Shown piece after piece: positions 16,170 through 25,338 of a stretch of 64,000 nt of DNA; the stretch's first letter is position 1, and the number at the start of each line of letters is the position of its first letter. The notes below the pieces were generated by a model. The model worked only from the letters and a program-made list of their open reading frames with translations, ran no database searches and was not told where the DNA came from. Made by a program: the position numbers and the translations under genes. Origin of the DNA: Paenibacillus glycinis (GTDB lineage Bacteria; Bacillota; Bacilli; Paenibacillales; Paenibacillaceae); contig NZ_JAAAMV010000028.1 in NCBI RefSeq assembly GCF_009909185.1, forward strand, positions 62,001-126,000. Reading direction: 5' to 3'.

Positions 16170-18383
16170 CTAACGTATACGGGCGTCGCTTAGCCGGAAT
16201 TGCCCGACCAGCTGCTGCAGCAGACCCGTGATCGCCTCGACGTGATTGGAGGTATGGCGGACGTGAAGGAAGTCTCCGAGCAGCTCCTGCACCGTGCCCT
16301 CGACTTCCGCCGAGATGCGGCGGTTCTGTTTGCTGACGAGGGCGATTTTCTCCATGATCGCCACGACCTCGTCGATAATCTGCGATTTGAGCGAGTCGTC
16401 TTCCTGCGTATGGTTCAAAATCTCCGAGGCCGCCGCCACCAGCGCGGTGCCTTCGGCCACGACCCGCGTGCCCTCGCCCATGGTCTCGGTGGCGCGCTGC
16501 GCGTTCTCGTGAATATGCCGGACGATGCCGTGCACCTCTTCCGTCGATTGCCGGGTCGAATCCGCCAGCTTCTTGATCTCGGCCGCGACGACGGCGAAAC
16601 CTCTGCCCTGCTCGCCGACCCTCGCCGCTTCGATGGAAGCGTTGAGCGCGAGCAGATGGGTCTGCGCCGAGATTTCCTCGATCACGCCGAGCACGCTCCG
16701 GATGTCCTCCGTCGTCACCATGAACGCCTCGATCGACCGATTCGTTTCCGTCACGCGATCGGCGATCTGCCGCATCTTGTCCGTGATCCGGACGAGCTCG
16801 CCCTGCGCGACGCCGATGTTCGCGGACGCCTTGTCCTCGAGCCGCCGGAGCGTTTCCCGCATCTCGCCGGCCGCGTCCTTCGCGTTGTCGATATCCTTGA
16901 GCTGGCTGCGGATGCCGAGAATCATTTCGTTGATTTTGCCGCTTACCCGCTCCGTCGTGCCCGCGGTCGCGCCCGTCGTCTCCAGCAGGATCCGCTGATT
17001 GGTCAGCACGTCGCCGGAAGCGAGCTTCACCTGCAGCATGACGCCTTCGAGGGAGTCGATCATGTTGTTGATCCACTTGGCCAAATCGCGGGTTTCGTTG
17101 TTCGCGAACGCGCTCGTGTCGAGCCGCTGCGTCAGGTCGCCTTTGCCTTCGGCGTTGATGCGGATGAATCGGTTGAGCCGCCGCATCTGGCGGGCAGTCT
17201 CGCGGTTGCCCCGGCGATCGAGCGACCAGACCATGGACAAGCCGAACAGGAGATTGAACAGCCCGACGGCGACGGCGCCGATGACGGGCAGGTCGCCGGC
17301 GGACAGGAAGTAGGCCAGAACGGTGCCGAGCGCGCCAAGACCGGCGAGCCAGCCCAGCGAATGCCTGAACTGCGTCCAGCGGATGCTGCGGATCCGGTAG
17401 ACTTCCTCCAGATCGCCCTCGCACATCATCCCCCATACATCCGGGCAGTGGGGCAGCCGGAACGTCACGCCTTTCCCGATGACGGGGATGTGCCGGTAAT
17501 CGGAATAGCCGGGGAAGGCGACGAACAGGTTGCTGCCTTGGCGGATCGTATCGGCGACCCCGGGATGCAGCTGCCCCGTGGCGGGATCGGTGAAGATCAG
17601 TTCGAGCTCCGTGTGTTCCCGCACGGAAACGGTGCCCCAGTCCGTGGAGACGCCGTCCTTCAGGTTCTCCCCGCGGGTGAACGTCCGGTCCTCGAACCGG
17701 CTGCGCGACAAAGCGGTGCCGGGCGCGATGCCCGCGTTCAGCGCCGGCTTCGCCATGAACAAATAATTGTCGCCGGAGTCGGGGTACACGTGACCGGATT
17801 CGCGTTGGATCAAATCGCCGATCACGTCGTTGGGCACGCGTCCGCACAAGGCGCCCTGCCATTCGCCGTTCACCATGACCGGGGTGATGAAGAGCAGGGT
17901 CATTTTGTCGTGGAACGACGACGTGCTCGGACCGAGCTTCAGCGTCAACGGATCGGCGTAGGGGCCGAACAGGCATTTGCGCCCGCCCGGAACGCTCCGG
18001 GCATAGGCGATTCCGGGGGCGATCAGGCTGCCGGAGCCGTACGTATCGCCGCGGTGGCGGCTATCCGTGGAGCAGGCGACGCGGCCTTCGGCGTCGAGCA
18101 GGAACAGCTCCGAGAAATCCGCGGCCCGCGTGCGGGTCTCCGCGAACAGCCGCTCGCAGGCGGCTTGAGCGTTGCCGAGCGGGCCGGCTCCGGCACCCGC
18201 GGACAGCTGCGCGAGCAGCCGGTCGAGATGGTCCCAGTATTCCGTCGTCCAAGCCTGCAGCAGATTCATCCGCGTATCCGCGATGCCCTCGAATATATCC
18301 GCGACGTCGTCCTCCATCTCCTTATTCAGCTTGTACGACCACCAAAGCGGCAACCCTTTCCGCAAACCCAGCCAATGAAACAT
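16170..18383 (-). CDS. Methyl-accepting chemotaxis-type receptor with internal membrane hairpin
   Basis: The 737-residue protein has an N-terminal PAS/Cache-like sensory part (about 30-330, with [23 protein letters not shown] and [22 protein letters not shown]). Two membrane segments follow, about 341-361 and 366-388, joined by a very short turn. A HAMP-like link comes next (about 390-450), then a long methyl-accepting coiled coil with the hairpin tip [20 protein letters not shown] near 570. Usual receptors have a membrane helix before the sensory domain. Here there is none, and an in-frame TAA lies just upstream of the ATG at 18383, so both sensor and signalling parts should face the cytoplasm. 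The tip has His where most receptors have Asn (QTN). The ligand is unknown. Confidence 0.85.
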   Translation of the reverse strand: MFHWLGLRKGLPLWWSYKLNKEMEDDVADIFEGIADTRMNLLQAWTTEYWDHLDRLLAQLSAGAGAGPLGNAQAACERLFAETRTRAADFSELFLLDAEGRVACSTDSRHRGDTYGSGSLIAPGIAYARSVPGGRKCLFGPYADPLTLKLGPSTSSFHDKMTLLFITPVMVNGEWQGALCGRVPNDVIGDLIQRESGHVYPDSGDNYLFMAKPALNAGIAPGTALSRSRFEDRTFTRGENLKDGVSTDWGTVSVREHTELELIFTDPATGQLHPGVADTIRQGSNLFVAFPGYSDYRHIPVIGKGVTFRLPHCPDVWGMMCEGDLEEVYRIRSIRWTQFRHSLGWLAGLGALGTVLAYFLSAGDLPVIGAVAVGLFNLLFGLSMVWSLDRRGNRETARQMRRLNRFIRINAEGKGDLTQRLDTSAFANNETRDLAKWINNMIDSLEGVMLQVKLASGDVLTNQRILLETTGATAGTTERVSGKINEMILGIRSQLKDIDNAKDAAGEMRETLRRLEDKASANIGVAQGELVRITDKMRQIADRVTETNRSIEAFMVTTEDIRSVLGVIEEISAQTHLLALNASIEAARVGEQGRGFAVVAAEIKKLADSTRQSTEEVHGIVRHIHENAQRATETMGEGTRVVAEGTALVAAASEILNHTQEDDSLKSQIIDEVVAIMEKIALVSKQNRRISAEVEGTVQELLGDFLHVRHTSNHVEAITGLLQQLVGQFRLSDARIR

Positions 18384-18598
18384 CAGGCATCCCCAACCCT
18401 CTATTTAGCTTTATATGGTAGAAATTATAACATGATTTCTCAATAATTTGTTAATAATTGTCGAATGCAGCTGGGTATTTCGGAATGGATGTTAGGTATT
18501 TAGACGCATTCGACCGATAAACGGCGCGCAAGAATCCGATCGGGCATATCGGTTATAATGAACCTATTATTTTTTGGCAGATCGAGGGGGAACGAATA

Positions 18599-20167
18599 AT
18601 GTCGATTTATTGCAGGCTGTTGATCGTCGACGACGAGGCGTTGATCCGGAACGGCATCAAGCATTACATGAACTGGGAGCAGGAAGGCTTCCAGATCGTC
18701 GGGGAAGCGTCGAACGGCAAAGAAGCGCTGGCGCTGATCGAAGAGCTGCAGCCGCATATCGTGCTGACGGATCTCGTCATGCCGGTGATGGACGGGGAAG
18801 AGCTGACGCGCCGGATCAAGCTGCATCATCCGGAGATCGAGGTCATCGTCCTGAGCAGCTTCGGCGACTTCGATTACGTGCGTTCGACGTTCCAAAGCGG
18901 CGTCCGCGATTATATTTTGAAACCGAAGCTCGATACCGGGCAGCTGCTGGACGTGCTGAAGACCGTCGCCGATAAGATGCCGTCGCTGCAAGCCGGCGGA
19001 GGCGGAGGCAAGCACGGCCCGTCCGTGAAGACGGTGCTCGAGAAGCTGCTGGCCGGCTTCGAGCAGGGCGATCTGCACATGGGAGGCGAGCTGGCCCAGG
19101 CATTTCCCCACCGCATGTTTTGCCTGCTCGGCCTGGATCTGCGGGGAAGACCGGTCACGAAGCAGGAGATCGGCGATATTCGCCAGCGGATGGAGGATGA
19201 GCTTGGCAAACAAGCGCTTTACGCGCATCAATTCGTCTACCACAGCCTGAAGACGGACGCGGCCATGATCGTCGTGCTGTTCAATTTGGATTATCCCATC
19301 CTCAGCTTGCTGCCGTTCTGGGCAAGAACGATGGCGGACGCGGTGGCCCGGCCGGAGCTCGAGGCGGCGATCATCGTCAGCGAGCCGTTCTCGGAGCTGC
19401 CGCGCCTGGCGACCGTGTACAAGAAGAGCCTGCTTCGGTTGATGGACTACGCGTTCTACTTCCCGCGCAAGAAGCTGCTCGTGTACAACGAGCTGCCGGA
19501 GCCGCCGCAGGCGCAGGAGCCGTTCAACCTGAACCGGTTTACGGAGGCGTTCAAGCGGGAGCGCTTCGATGCGGCGTTCGATTATTTGCGCGAATACATG
19601 GTCTCTTATACGAACGACTACACGACGGACGTGTTCGCGTTCAAGTCGTTTCTCAACAATCTGATGTTCAACGTTACGGTGCTGCTCGGCAACATGGGCT
19701 ACGCCGTCGCGCCGCTCGAGAGCAAGAAGTACGACTATTTCAAGGCGATCGAGGAGTCCCGGAGCGCGGCCGCGGCCGCGGGTCTGCTGGAAGCGTTCGT
19801 CGCGGAGGCCAAGCAGTGCATCGCCGACAAGACCGAGCAGGCCGGCAACGCCAACATGAAGCGGCTGCTGGATTATATCCATGCGCATTATGCCGAACCG
19901 CTGAATTTGACGGAGATGGCGAAGCATTTTCACTTCAATCCTTCGTATCTGTCGAGCTACTTCTCTTCGCATCACAACGAAGGCTTCGTCGACTACGTGC
20001 ACCGCGTCCGGCTGGAGAAGGCCGAGGAGCTGCTGCGCGCCGGCGAAGCGTCGATCTCGGAGATCAGCGGCATGGTCGGCTATTCCGACCACAGTTACTT
20101 TTGCAAAGTGTTCAAGAAGCACACCGGCCTGTCGCCGAGCCGTTACCGGCAGCAATCCATGAGATGA
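18599..20167 (+). CDS. YesN-type response regulator with AraC DNA-binding domain
   Basis: The 522-residue protein has a receiver domain (about 5-125) with acidic pocket D11-D12, phospho-acceptor D58 (VLTDLVMPVMDG) and the conserved lysine in YILKPKL near 106. A long middle region follows, and an AraC-type helix-turn-helix closes it (about 420-520, SISEISGMVGYSDHSYFCKVFKKHTGLSPSRYRQ). YesN-type regulators switch on carbohydrate-uptake genes in Paenibacillaceae. The ATG at 18599 follows GAGGGGG. The cognate kinase starts 11 bases after the stop, and a sugar ABC importer and beta-galactosidase follow, so these are the likely targets. A TATAAT at 18554-18559 may be its -10. Confidence 0.93.
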   Translation: MSIYCRLLIVDDEALIRNGIKHYMNWEQEGFQIVGEASNGKEALALIEELQPHIVLTDLVMPVMDGEELTRRIKLHHPEIEVIVLSSFGDFDYVRSTFQSGVRDYILKPKLDTGQLLDVLKTVADKMPSLQAGGGGGKHGPSVKTVLEKLLAGFEQGDLHMGGELAQAFPHRMFCLLGLDLRGRPVTKQEIGDIRQRMEDELGKQALYAHQFVYHSLKTDAAMIVVLFNLDYPILSLLPFWARTMADAVARPELEAAIIVSEPFSELPRLATVYKKSLLRLMDYAFYFPRKKLLVYNELPEPPQAQEPFNLNRFTEAFKRERFDAAFDYLREYMVSYTNDYTTDVFAFKSFLNNLMFNVTVLLGNMGYAVAPLESKKYDYFKAIEESRSAAAAAGLLEAFVAEAKQCIADKTEQAGNANMKRLLDYIHAHYAEPLNLTEMAKHFHFNPSYLSSYFSSHHNEGFVDYVHRVRLEKAEELLRAGEASISEISGMVGYSDHSYFCKVFKKHTGLSPSRYRQQSMR

Positions 20168-20178
20168 GCGGGTGAAGC

Positions 20179-21960
20179 ATGAGAAACGTATTGGATCGGT
20201 TCAAATACAACGGGCTGTTCGTGAAAATGTTCCTCGTCATGGCGGCCGGCATCGTGGCGGTATCGGTGACGACGACGTGGACGACGATCAACATCTCCAG
20301 CCGCGTCTTCATCGACACGTTCAGCATCACGAATTCGAAGGTGATCAACCAAATTCAAAGCAGCCTGGACTCCTTCAACTATTCCATCATCGTCACGATG
20401 AATAAAATCGCCCAAAGCGGAACGATCCGGCAGTTCCTGACCGAAGACGACGGCGATTCCAGCGAGATGTTCAACGCCTATTACTTGATGGGACAGCAAA
20501 TGAACCGCTACCGTTCCAGCGTGGACGCGTACGATATCGGCATCACGGTCACCGGCGTGAACGGCAGGCGCTATTCCACGGATCGTTCGTACTGGCCGGT
20601 GCCCGACAGCGTTCTCGCCGAGCATCCCATCACGAAGCGCTCGCTGGCGGAGCCGCGCAAGCTCATCTATTCGTACGACGATGCCGGCGCGTCGGCCAAT
20701 CCGGGGCTTCAGCCGGCGATCATCGCTTCCAAGGCGCTCGTCGACCGAAGCGGGGCCGTGTACGGGATGATGTATTTCGCGGTGCGCGAGCCGTATTTCG
20801 CCCGCTTCTACGACAGCAATACGAGCGCCGGCAACGACGTCGCCGTGCTGGACGGGCAGGGGACGATCGTGTCGTCGAACCGCGGCGATTGGATCGGCCG
20901 GCAATCGGCGGAGCTGCTTCGCTATGCGAAGGAAATCGATGCCAAGGGCCTTCGCTACAAGAACGCCGAAGTCATGGGCAAGGATCAGCTGCTGCTCGCG
21001 GAGCAGCTCGGCGGCTTGAACCTGTACATGGTCAACGTGATCGACAAGCAGCAGGTCCTCGGGCAGTTGACCGATACGCGGCGGATCGCGCTCATGGTGA
21101 TGGCGATCGTGGCCGCGACGGTGCTGATCGTGTTTCTCATCTCGCGCAACCTGACGAAGTCGTTGACCCGGCTCGTGAAGCAGATCTCGACGATCTCCAA
21201 ATACGAGTTCGACCGCCATGTCAAAGTCGACGGCAGCTACGAGACGCGGCAGCTCGGCATCGCGTTCAACGCGATGATCGACGAGCTGAACGCGTACGTC
21301 GGCCAGCTGGTCGAAACCCAGAAGCAGCGGCGCAACGCGGAGCTCGAGGCGCTCCAGCAGCAGATCAACCCGCATTTTCTGTACAATACGCTCGCGTCCG
21401 TGAAATTCATGGTGCAGCAGGGCAGCAAGGACAAGGCGGCGGAGACCATCAACGCGCTGATCTCGCTGCTGCAGAACGCGATCGGCAACGTCAGCGAGAT
21501 GATCACGGTCCAGCAGGAGCTGGATAATTTGAAAAGCTACGTGCTCATCAATCAGGTGCGGTACGGCGAACGGATCCGCGTCAGCTACTTCATCGCGCCG
21601 GACTGTCTGGCGTACCGGATCCCGAAGCTGATGATCCAGCCTTTCATCGAGAATGCCTTCTTCCATGCGTTCAACGAGAAGGCCGAGGGCTACATCCACA
21701 TCATGGTGACGCAGGAGGGCTCGTCGCTCGTCTGCGAGGTGGTCGACAACGGGGACGGGATGAACCTGAGCGGCGAGATTCCGAAGCCGGTCAGCAAGCG
21801 CCAGCTGTTCAGCGGGATCGGCGTGCGCAACGTCAACGACCGCATCAAGCTGCTGTTCGGCGAAGGGTTCGGGGTGACGATTACGAGCGACATCGGGGAA
21901 GGAACGCGCGTGCGGATCCGGATTCCGCTCCTGAAACCTAAGGATCCTCCTACTTTCTAA
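20179..21960 (+). CDS. YesM-type sensor histidine kinase
   Basis: This 593-residue membrane kinase has one membrane helix near 14-36, an extracytoplasmic sensing part (about 37-300) and a second helix near 303-322. A HAMP linker (about 322-375) leads to a His_kinase domain with QQQINPHFLYNT (H399) and a C-terminal ATPase with IQPFIENAFFHAF and GIGVRNVNDRI motifs. This is the YesM family, which pairs with YesN regulators such as the one just upstream. The signal is probably a sugar or oligosaccharide taken up by the adjoining ABC system, an inference from neighbours. GGGTG precedes the ATG at 20179. Confidence 0.93.
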   Translation: MRNVLDRFKYNGLFVKMFLVMAAGIVAVSVTTTWTTINISSRVFIDTFSITNSKVINQIQSSLDSFNYSIIVTMNKIAQSGTIRQFLTEDDGDSSEMFNAYYLMGQQMNRYRSSVDAYDIGITVTGVNGRRYSTDRSYWPVPDSVLAEHPITKRSLAEPRKLIYSYDDAGASANPGLQPAIIASKALVDRSGAVYGMMYFAVREPYFARFYDSNTSAGNDVAVLDGQGTIVSSNRGDWIGRQSAELLRYAKEIDAKGLRYKNAEVMGKDQLLLAEQLGGLNLYMVNVIDKQQVLGQLTDTRRIALMVMAIVAATVLIVFLISRNLTKSLTRLVKQISTISKYEFDRHVKVDGSYETRQLGIAFNAMIDELNAYVGQLVETQKQRRNAELEALQQQINPHFLYNTLASVKFMVQQGSKDKAAETINALISLLQNAIGNVSEMITVQQELDNLKSYVLINQVRYGERIRVSYFIAPDCLAYRIPKLMIQPFIENAFFHAFNEKAEGYIHIMVTQEGSSLVCEVVDNGDGMNLSGEIPKPVSKRQLFSGIGVRNVNDRIKLLFGEGFGVTITSDIGEGTRVRIRIPLLKPKDPPTF

Positions 21961-22075
21961 AGATTGTCCAAACCGCGAAAGGCTGCTAGCCGCATCGTAT
22001 AAGAATATGACAAGTCGTTGTAAAGATCGTGCTAACGAGCGAATTTCAGGGAATGCTATCATAAAGCAGTGAGCT

Positions 22076-22089
22076 AGTAAACGCTTACA
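22076..22089 (+). promoter_or_regulatory. cre site (CcpA) before the sugar ABC importer
   Basis: AGTAAACGCTTACA matches the cre consensus TGWAANCGNTNWCA at 13 of 14 positions in either orientation. It lies 34 bases before the binding-protein start and just after a TATCAT element (22057-22062) that may be the -10. CcpA bound here would block transcription when glucose is plentiful. Confidence 0.7.
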
Positions 22090-22122
22090 AAGACAACGAA
22101 AAGAGAACCGGAGGTCATGAAA

Positions 22123-23430
22123 GTGAAGAAACTGATCGGATTACTCGTAATTTGCGTGCTCGTGCTCTCGGCGTGCTCGTCGAAATCGAACGATACGGCG
22201 GACAACGGCAATAGCAGCGGCGGGAACGGCGGCGATAAGGCCAGCAAAATCACGGTTTGGGCATGGGACCCCAACTTTAACATTAAAGCGATGAATCTCG
22301 CCAAGGACGCCTACGCGGCGAAAGACCCGAACTTGACGGTCGATATCATCGAGAATGCCCAGAACGATATCGTGCAGAAGCTGAACACGGGCATGAGCTC
22401 CGGCACGACCAAAGGCTTGCCGAATATCGTGCTGATCGAAGATTACCGCGCGCAAAGCTTCCTGCAGGCGTATCCGGATATGTTCTACGACCTCAGCGGC
22501 TCGATCAAAGCCGAAGACTTCGCGGATTACAAGCTTGGACCGACTTCGGTCGACGGCAAGCATTACGGCGTGCCGTTCGACTCCGGCGTGGCGGGCCTGT
22601 ACGTAAGAACGGATTATCTGGAGCAAGCGGGCTACAAGATCTCCGACCTGCAGGACATCACGTGGGACCAGTACATCGAGATCGGCAAAAAAGTCAAAGC
22701 CGCAACGGGCAAAGACTGGATCTCGCTTGACCCGAACGATCTCGGCGTCATCCGCATGATGATCCAATCCGCGGGCTTGTGGTACCTGGACGCGGACGGC
22801 AAAACGCCGAACATCGCGAATAACGCGGCCATGAAAGAAGCGTTCGAGGTGTATAAGAAGCTGATGGGCGCCAACATCGTCAAGACCCATTCCGACTGGA
22901 GCTCCCTCGTCGCGAACTACAATACGGGCGCCGTGGCTTCCATCCCGACAGGCAACTGGTTCACGCCTTCCATCACGGCGGAAGCGTCGCAATCCGGCAA
23001 ATGGGCGATCGCGCCGATGCCGAAGCTGGCCAAGACGCCGAATTCCGTCCACGCGACGAGCATCGGCGGCAGCTCGTGGTACGTGCTGAACGTGCCGGGC
23101 AAGGAAAAAGCGGCGGCGTTCCTGAAGGACACTTTCGGCTCGGACGTGGATCTCTACCAGAAGTTCGTCACCGACGTCGGCGCCATCGGCACGTACAAAC
23201 CGGCGGCTTCCGGCGAAGCGTTCTCCGCGGCGAACGAATTCTTCGGCGGCCAGAAGATCGTCTCCGACTTCGCCAACTGGACGACGAAAATTCCGAACGT
23301 GAACTACGGCCTGCATACGTACGCCATCGAAGATATCCTGATCGTCGAAATTCAAAACTTCCTGAACGGCAAACCGCTTGACGACGTCTTGAAGGACGCG
23401 CAAAGCCAAGCCGACGCGCAGGTGAAGTAA
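22123..23430 (+). CDS. Sugar ABC transporter substrate-binding lipoprotein
   Basis: The roughly 435-residue protein starts with a lipoprotein signal (hydrophobic LIGLLVICVLVL then lipobox LSAC, cysteine near residue 18). It continues as a family-1 extracellular solute-binding protein with ITVWAWDPNFN, GVPFDSGVAGLYVRTDYLEQAGY and GSSWYVLNVPGKEKAAAFLKD. It would capture a sugar outside the membrane and hand it to the two permeases that follow. The start is debatable. GGAGG at 22110-22114 is only two bases from the ATG at 22117 but eight from the GTG at 22123, so GTG is preferred. No ATPase gene is in the cluster; a shared MsmX-type ATPase elsewhere is usual for this family. Confidence 0.92.
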   Translation: MKKLIGLLVICVLVLSACSSKSNDTADNGNSSGGNGGDKASKITVWAWDPNFNIKAMNLAKDAYAAKDPNLTVDIIENAQNDIVQKLNTGMSSGTTKGLPNIVLIEDYRAQSFLQAYPDMFYDLSGSIKAEDFADYKLGPTSVDGKHYGVPFDSGVAGLYVRTDYLEQAGYKISDLQDITWDQYIEIGKKVKAATGKDWISLDPNDLGVIRMMIQSAGLWYLDADGKTPNIANNAAMKEAFEVYKKLMGANIVKTHSDWSSLVANYNTGAVASIPTGNWFTPSITAEASQSGKWAIAPMPKLAKTPNSVHATSIGGSSWYVLNVPGKEKAAAFLKDTFGSDVDLYQKFVTDVGAIGTYKPAASGEAFSAANEFFGGQKIVSDFANWTTKIPNVNYGLHTYAIEDILIVEIQNFLNGKPLDDVLKDAQSQADAQVK

Positions 23431-23554
23431 CAATCGGACCGACGAGACCTTGGACCTGGTTCCGCGCCGCGCCGCGATTCGATCGGCGATCCGGCGCGGG
23501 TCGGCCCAAGGTCATTATGATGATTCCCGAGATGGAAAGGAGCTGGCCGCCACC

Positions 23555-24451
23555 GTGAGCAAAGCGAGAGCAAGCATGAATATCAAAGCGAGAACGAGCG
23601 CGATCAGTTGGTCGTTCATTGCGCTGGCCGTCCTGTTGATCTGCGCGTTTTACTTTTACCCGATGGTCAAGGCGCTCATGCTGTCGTTCCAAACGGGAAC
23701 GGGCACGAACCTCCATTACGTGGGGGGAGACAATTACGCCAGGCTGTTCAAGGATAAGACCTTCCTCACCGCGCTCAAGAACACGTTCATCTTCCTGATC
23801 GTGCAGGTGCCGATCATGATCCTGCTCGCCCTGTTCATCTCGGTGCTGCTGAACGACAGCAAGCTGAAGCTGAAGGGTTTTTTCCGCACGGCCATTTTTC
23901 TGCCGGCCGTCACGTCGCTCGTCGCGTACTCGGTTATTTTCAAGTACTTGTTCGGCAATGACGGACTTATCAATACGGCGCTGCTGAAGCTGCATCTGAT
24001 CGGCGCCCCCATCCAATGGATTACCGACCCGTTTTGGGCTAAAATCACGATCATAATCGCCATCACCTGGCGTTGGACCGGATATAACATGATTTTCTAT
24101 TTGTCTGCCCTGCAGAACATCGACAACTCGATCTACGAGGCGGCGCGCATCGACGGCGCATCGGCATTCCGCCAGTTCCGCCAGATCACGGTGCCGCTCC
24201 TGAAGCCGATCATCCTGTTCACGTCGATCACGTCGACGATCGGCACGCTGCAGCTGTTCGACGAGGTCATGAACATCACGAAGGGCGGACCGGGCAATGC
24301 GACCACGACGCTGTCGCAGTACATCTACAATCTATCGTTCAAATACACGCCCGACTTCGGCTACGCGGCGACCGTCTCGTACGGCGTCGTCATCCTGATC
24401 GTGATCTTCTCCATTCTTCAGTTCAGACTGGCAGGTGACAGAAATGGCTAA
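23555..24451 (+). CDS. Sugar ABC transporter permease (MalF type)
   Basis: The roughly 298-residue membrane protein has six hydrophobic segments and the binding-protein-dependent permease loop YEAARIDGASAFRQFRQITVPLLKP, which docks to the ATPase. It is the first of two permeases of a carbohydrate uptake transporter-1 importer. AAAGGAG lies 12 bases before the GTG at 23555; an ATG at 23576 is the other candidate, giving MNIKARTSAISWSF. The gap of about 125 bases after the binding-protein gene holds no recognised feature. The reading frame overlaps the next permease start by eight bases, which points to translational coupling. Confidence 0.92.
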   Translation: MSKARASMNIKARTSAISWSFIALAVLLICAFYFYPMVKALMLSFQTGTGTNLHYVGGDNYARLFKDKTFLTALKNTFIFLIVQVPIMILLALFISVLLNDSKLKLKGFFRTAIFLPAVTSLVAYSVIFKYLFGNDGLINTALLKLHLIGAPIQWITDPFWAKITIIIAITWRWTGYNMIFYLSALQNIDNSIYEAARIDGASAFRQFRQITVPLLKPIILFTSITSTIGTLQLFDEVMNITKGGPGNATTTLSQYIYNLSFKYTPDFGYAATVSYGVVILIVIFSILQFRLAGDRNG

Positions 24452-25262
24452 ACGGATATTCACCTACGTATTCTTGAGCGTGGCGGCCGCGATCTCGATT
24501 TTTCCGTTTCTCTGGATGATCGTCAGCGCGACGAACAAGTCGGTCGACGTCACGAAAGGCTCGCTTCTTCCGGGCTCGAACCTGGGCGCCAACTTCAGCA
24601 AGATCGTCGACCAGATCGCGCTCGGCCCGGCCCTGCTCAACTCCGCCAAGATCTCGATCTCGACGACGGTGCTCGCGCTGCTGATCGCTTCGCTGGCGGG
24701 TTACGGCTTCGAGATTTACCGCAGCCGGGCGAAGGACATCGTCTTCAATATCCTGCTGCTGTCGATGATGATTCCGTTCGCGGCGCTCATGGTGCCGCTG
24801 TACCGGATGTTCGGCACGATCACGCGGGTCATCCCTGCGATCGGGATCGACACGATGTCGGCGGTCGTCCTGCCGACGGTCACGACGGCGTTTCTCATCT
24901 TCTTCTTCCGCCAGAGCACGAAGATGTTTCCGAAGGACATGCTCGAGGCCGGCCGGATCGACGGCTTGAACGAGCTAGGCGTCTTCTTCCGCATCTACGT
25001 GCCGACGATGCGGACATCGTACGCGGCGGCGGCGATCATCACGTTCATGTCCAGCTGGAACAACTATTTGTGGCCGCTCGTCGTGCTGCAGTCGCCGGAG
25101 AAACGGACGATTCCGCTCCTGATCTCCAACCTGGGCTCGAGCTACGCGCCGGATTACGGCGTGAACATGCTCGTGATCCTGATCGCGACTTTGCCGACCG
25201 CCATCGTCTTCTTCCTGATGCAGAAGCATTTCGTCGCGGGAATGACGGGCTCGGTCAAATAA
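24444..25262 (+). CDS. Sugar ABC transporter permease (MalG type)
   Basis: The 272-residue protein is the second permease of the importer. It has about six membrane segments, the first near residues 8-28, and the ATPase-docking loop LEAGRIDGLNELGVFFRIYVPTMR. The C-terminus MQKHFVAGMTGSVK is the typical ending of MalG-like permeases. AGGTGA at 24433-24438 is well spaced for the ATG at 24444, so the GTG at 24435 is less likely. It overlaps the previous gene and is followed by lacZ after 76 bases, so import and hydrolysis of the same sugar are probably linked. Confidence 0.92.
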   Translation: MAKRIFTYVFLSVAAAISIFPFLWMIVSATNKSVDVTKGSLLPGSNLGANFSKIVDQIALGPALLNSAKISISTTVLALLIASLAGYGFEIYRSRAKDIVFNILLLSMMIPFAALMVPLYRMFGTITRVIPAIGIDTMSAVVLPTVTTAFLIFFFRQSTKMFPKDMLEAGRIDGLNELGVFFRIYVPTMRTSYAAAAIITFMSSWNNYLWPLVVLQSPEKRTIPLLISNLGSSYAPDYGVNMLVILIATLPTAIVFFLMQKHFVAGMTGSVK

Positions 25263-25338
25263 GCCTGCACGCGGCCAAAATTAAGCCTACAATAGAGATG
25301 CTAGCGATCCAGGCGGATCAGCCAAGGAGGAACGGAAA

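Noticed and set aside
18500..18530. SigD-like element (CCGATAA) near the chemotaxis receptor gene
   Set aside because: It is oriented toward the YesN gene and away from the receptor, and a matching TAAA element at the right distance is missing.
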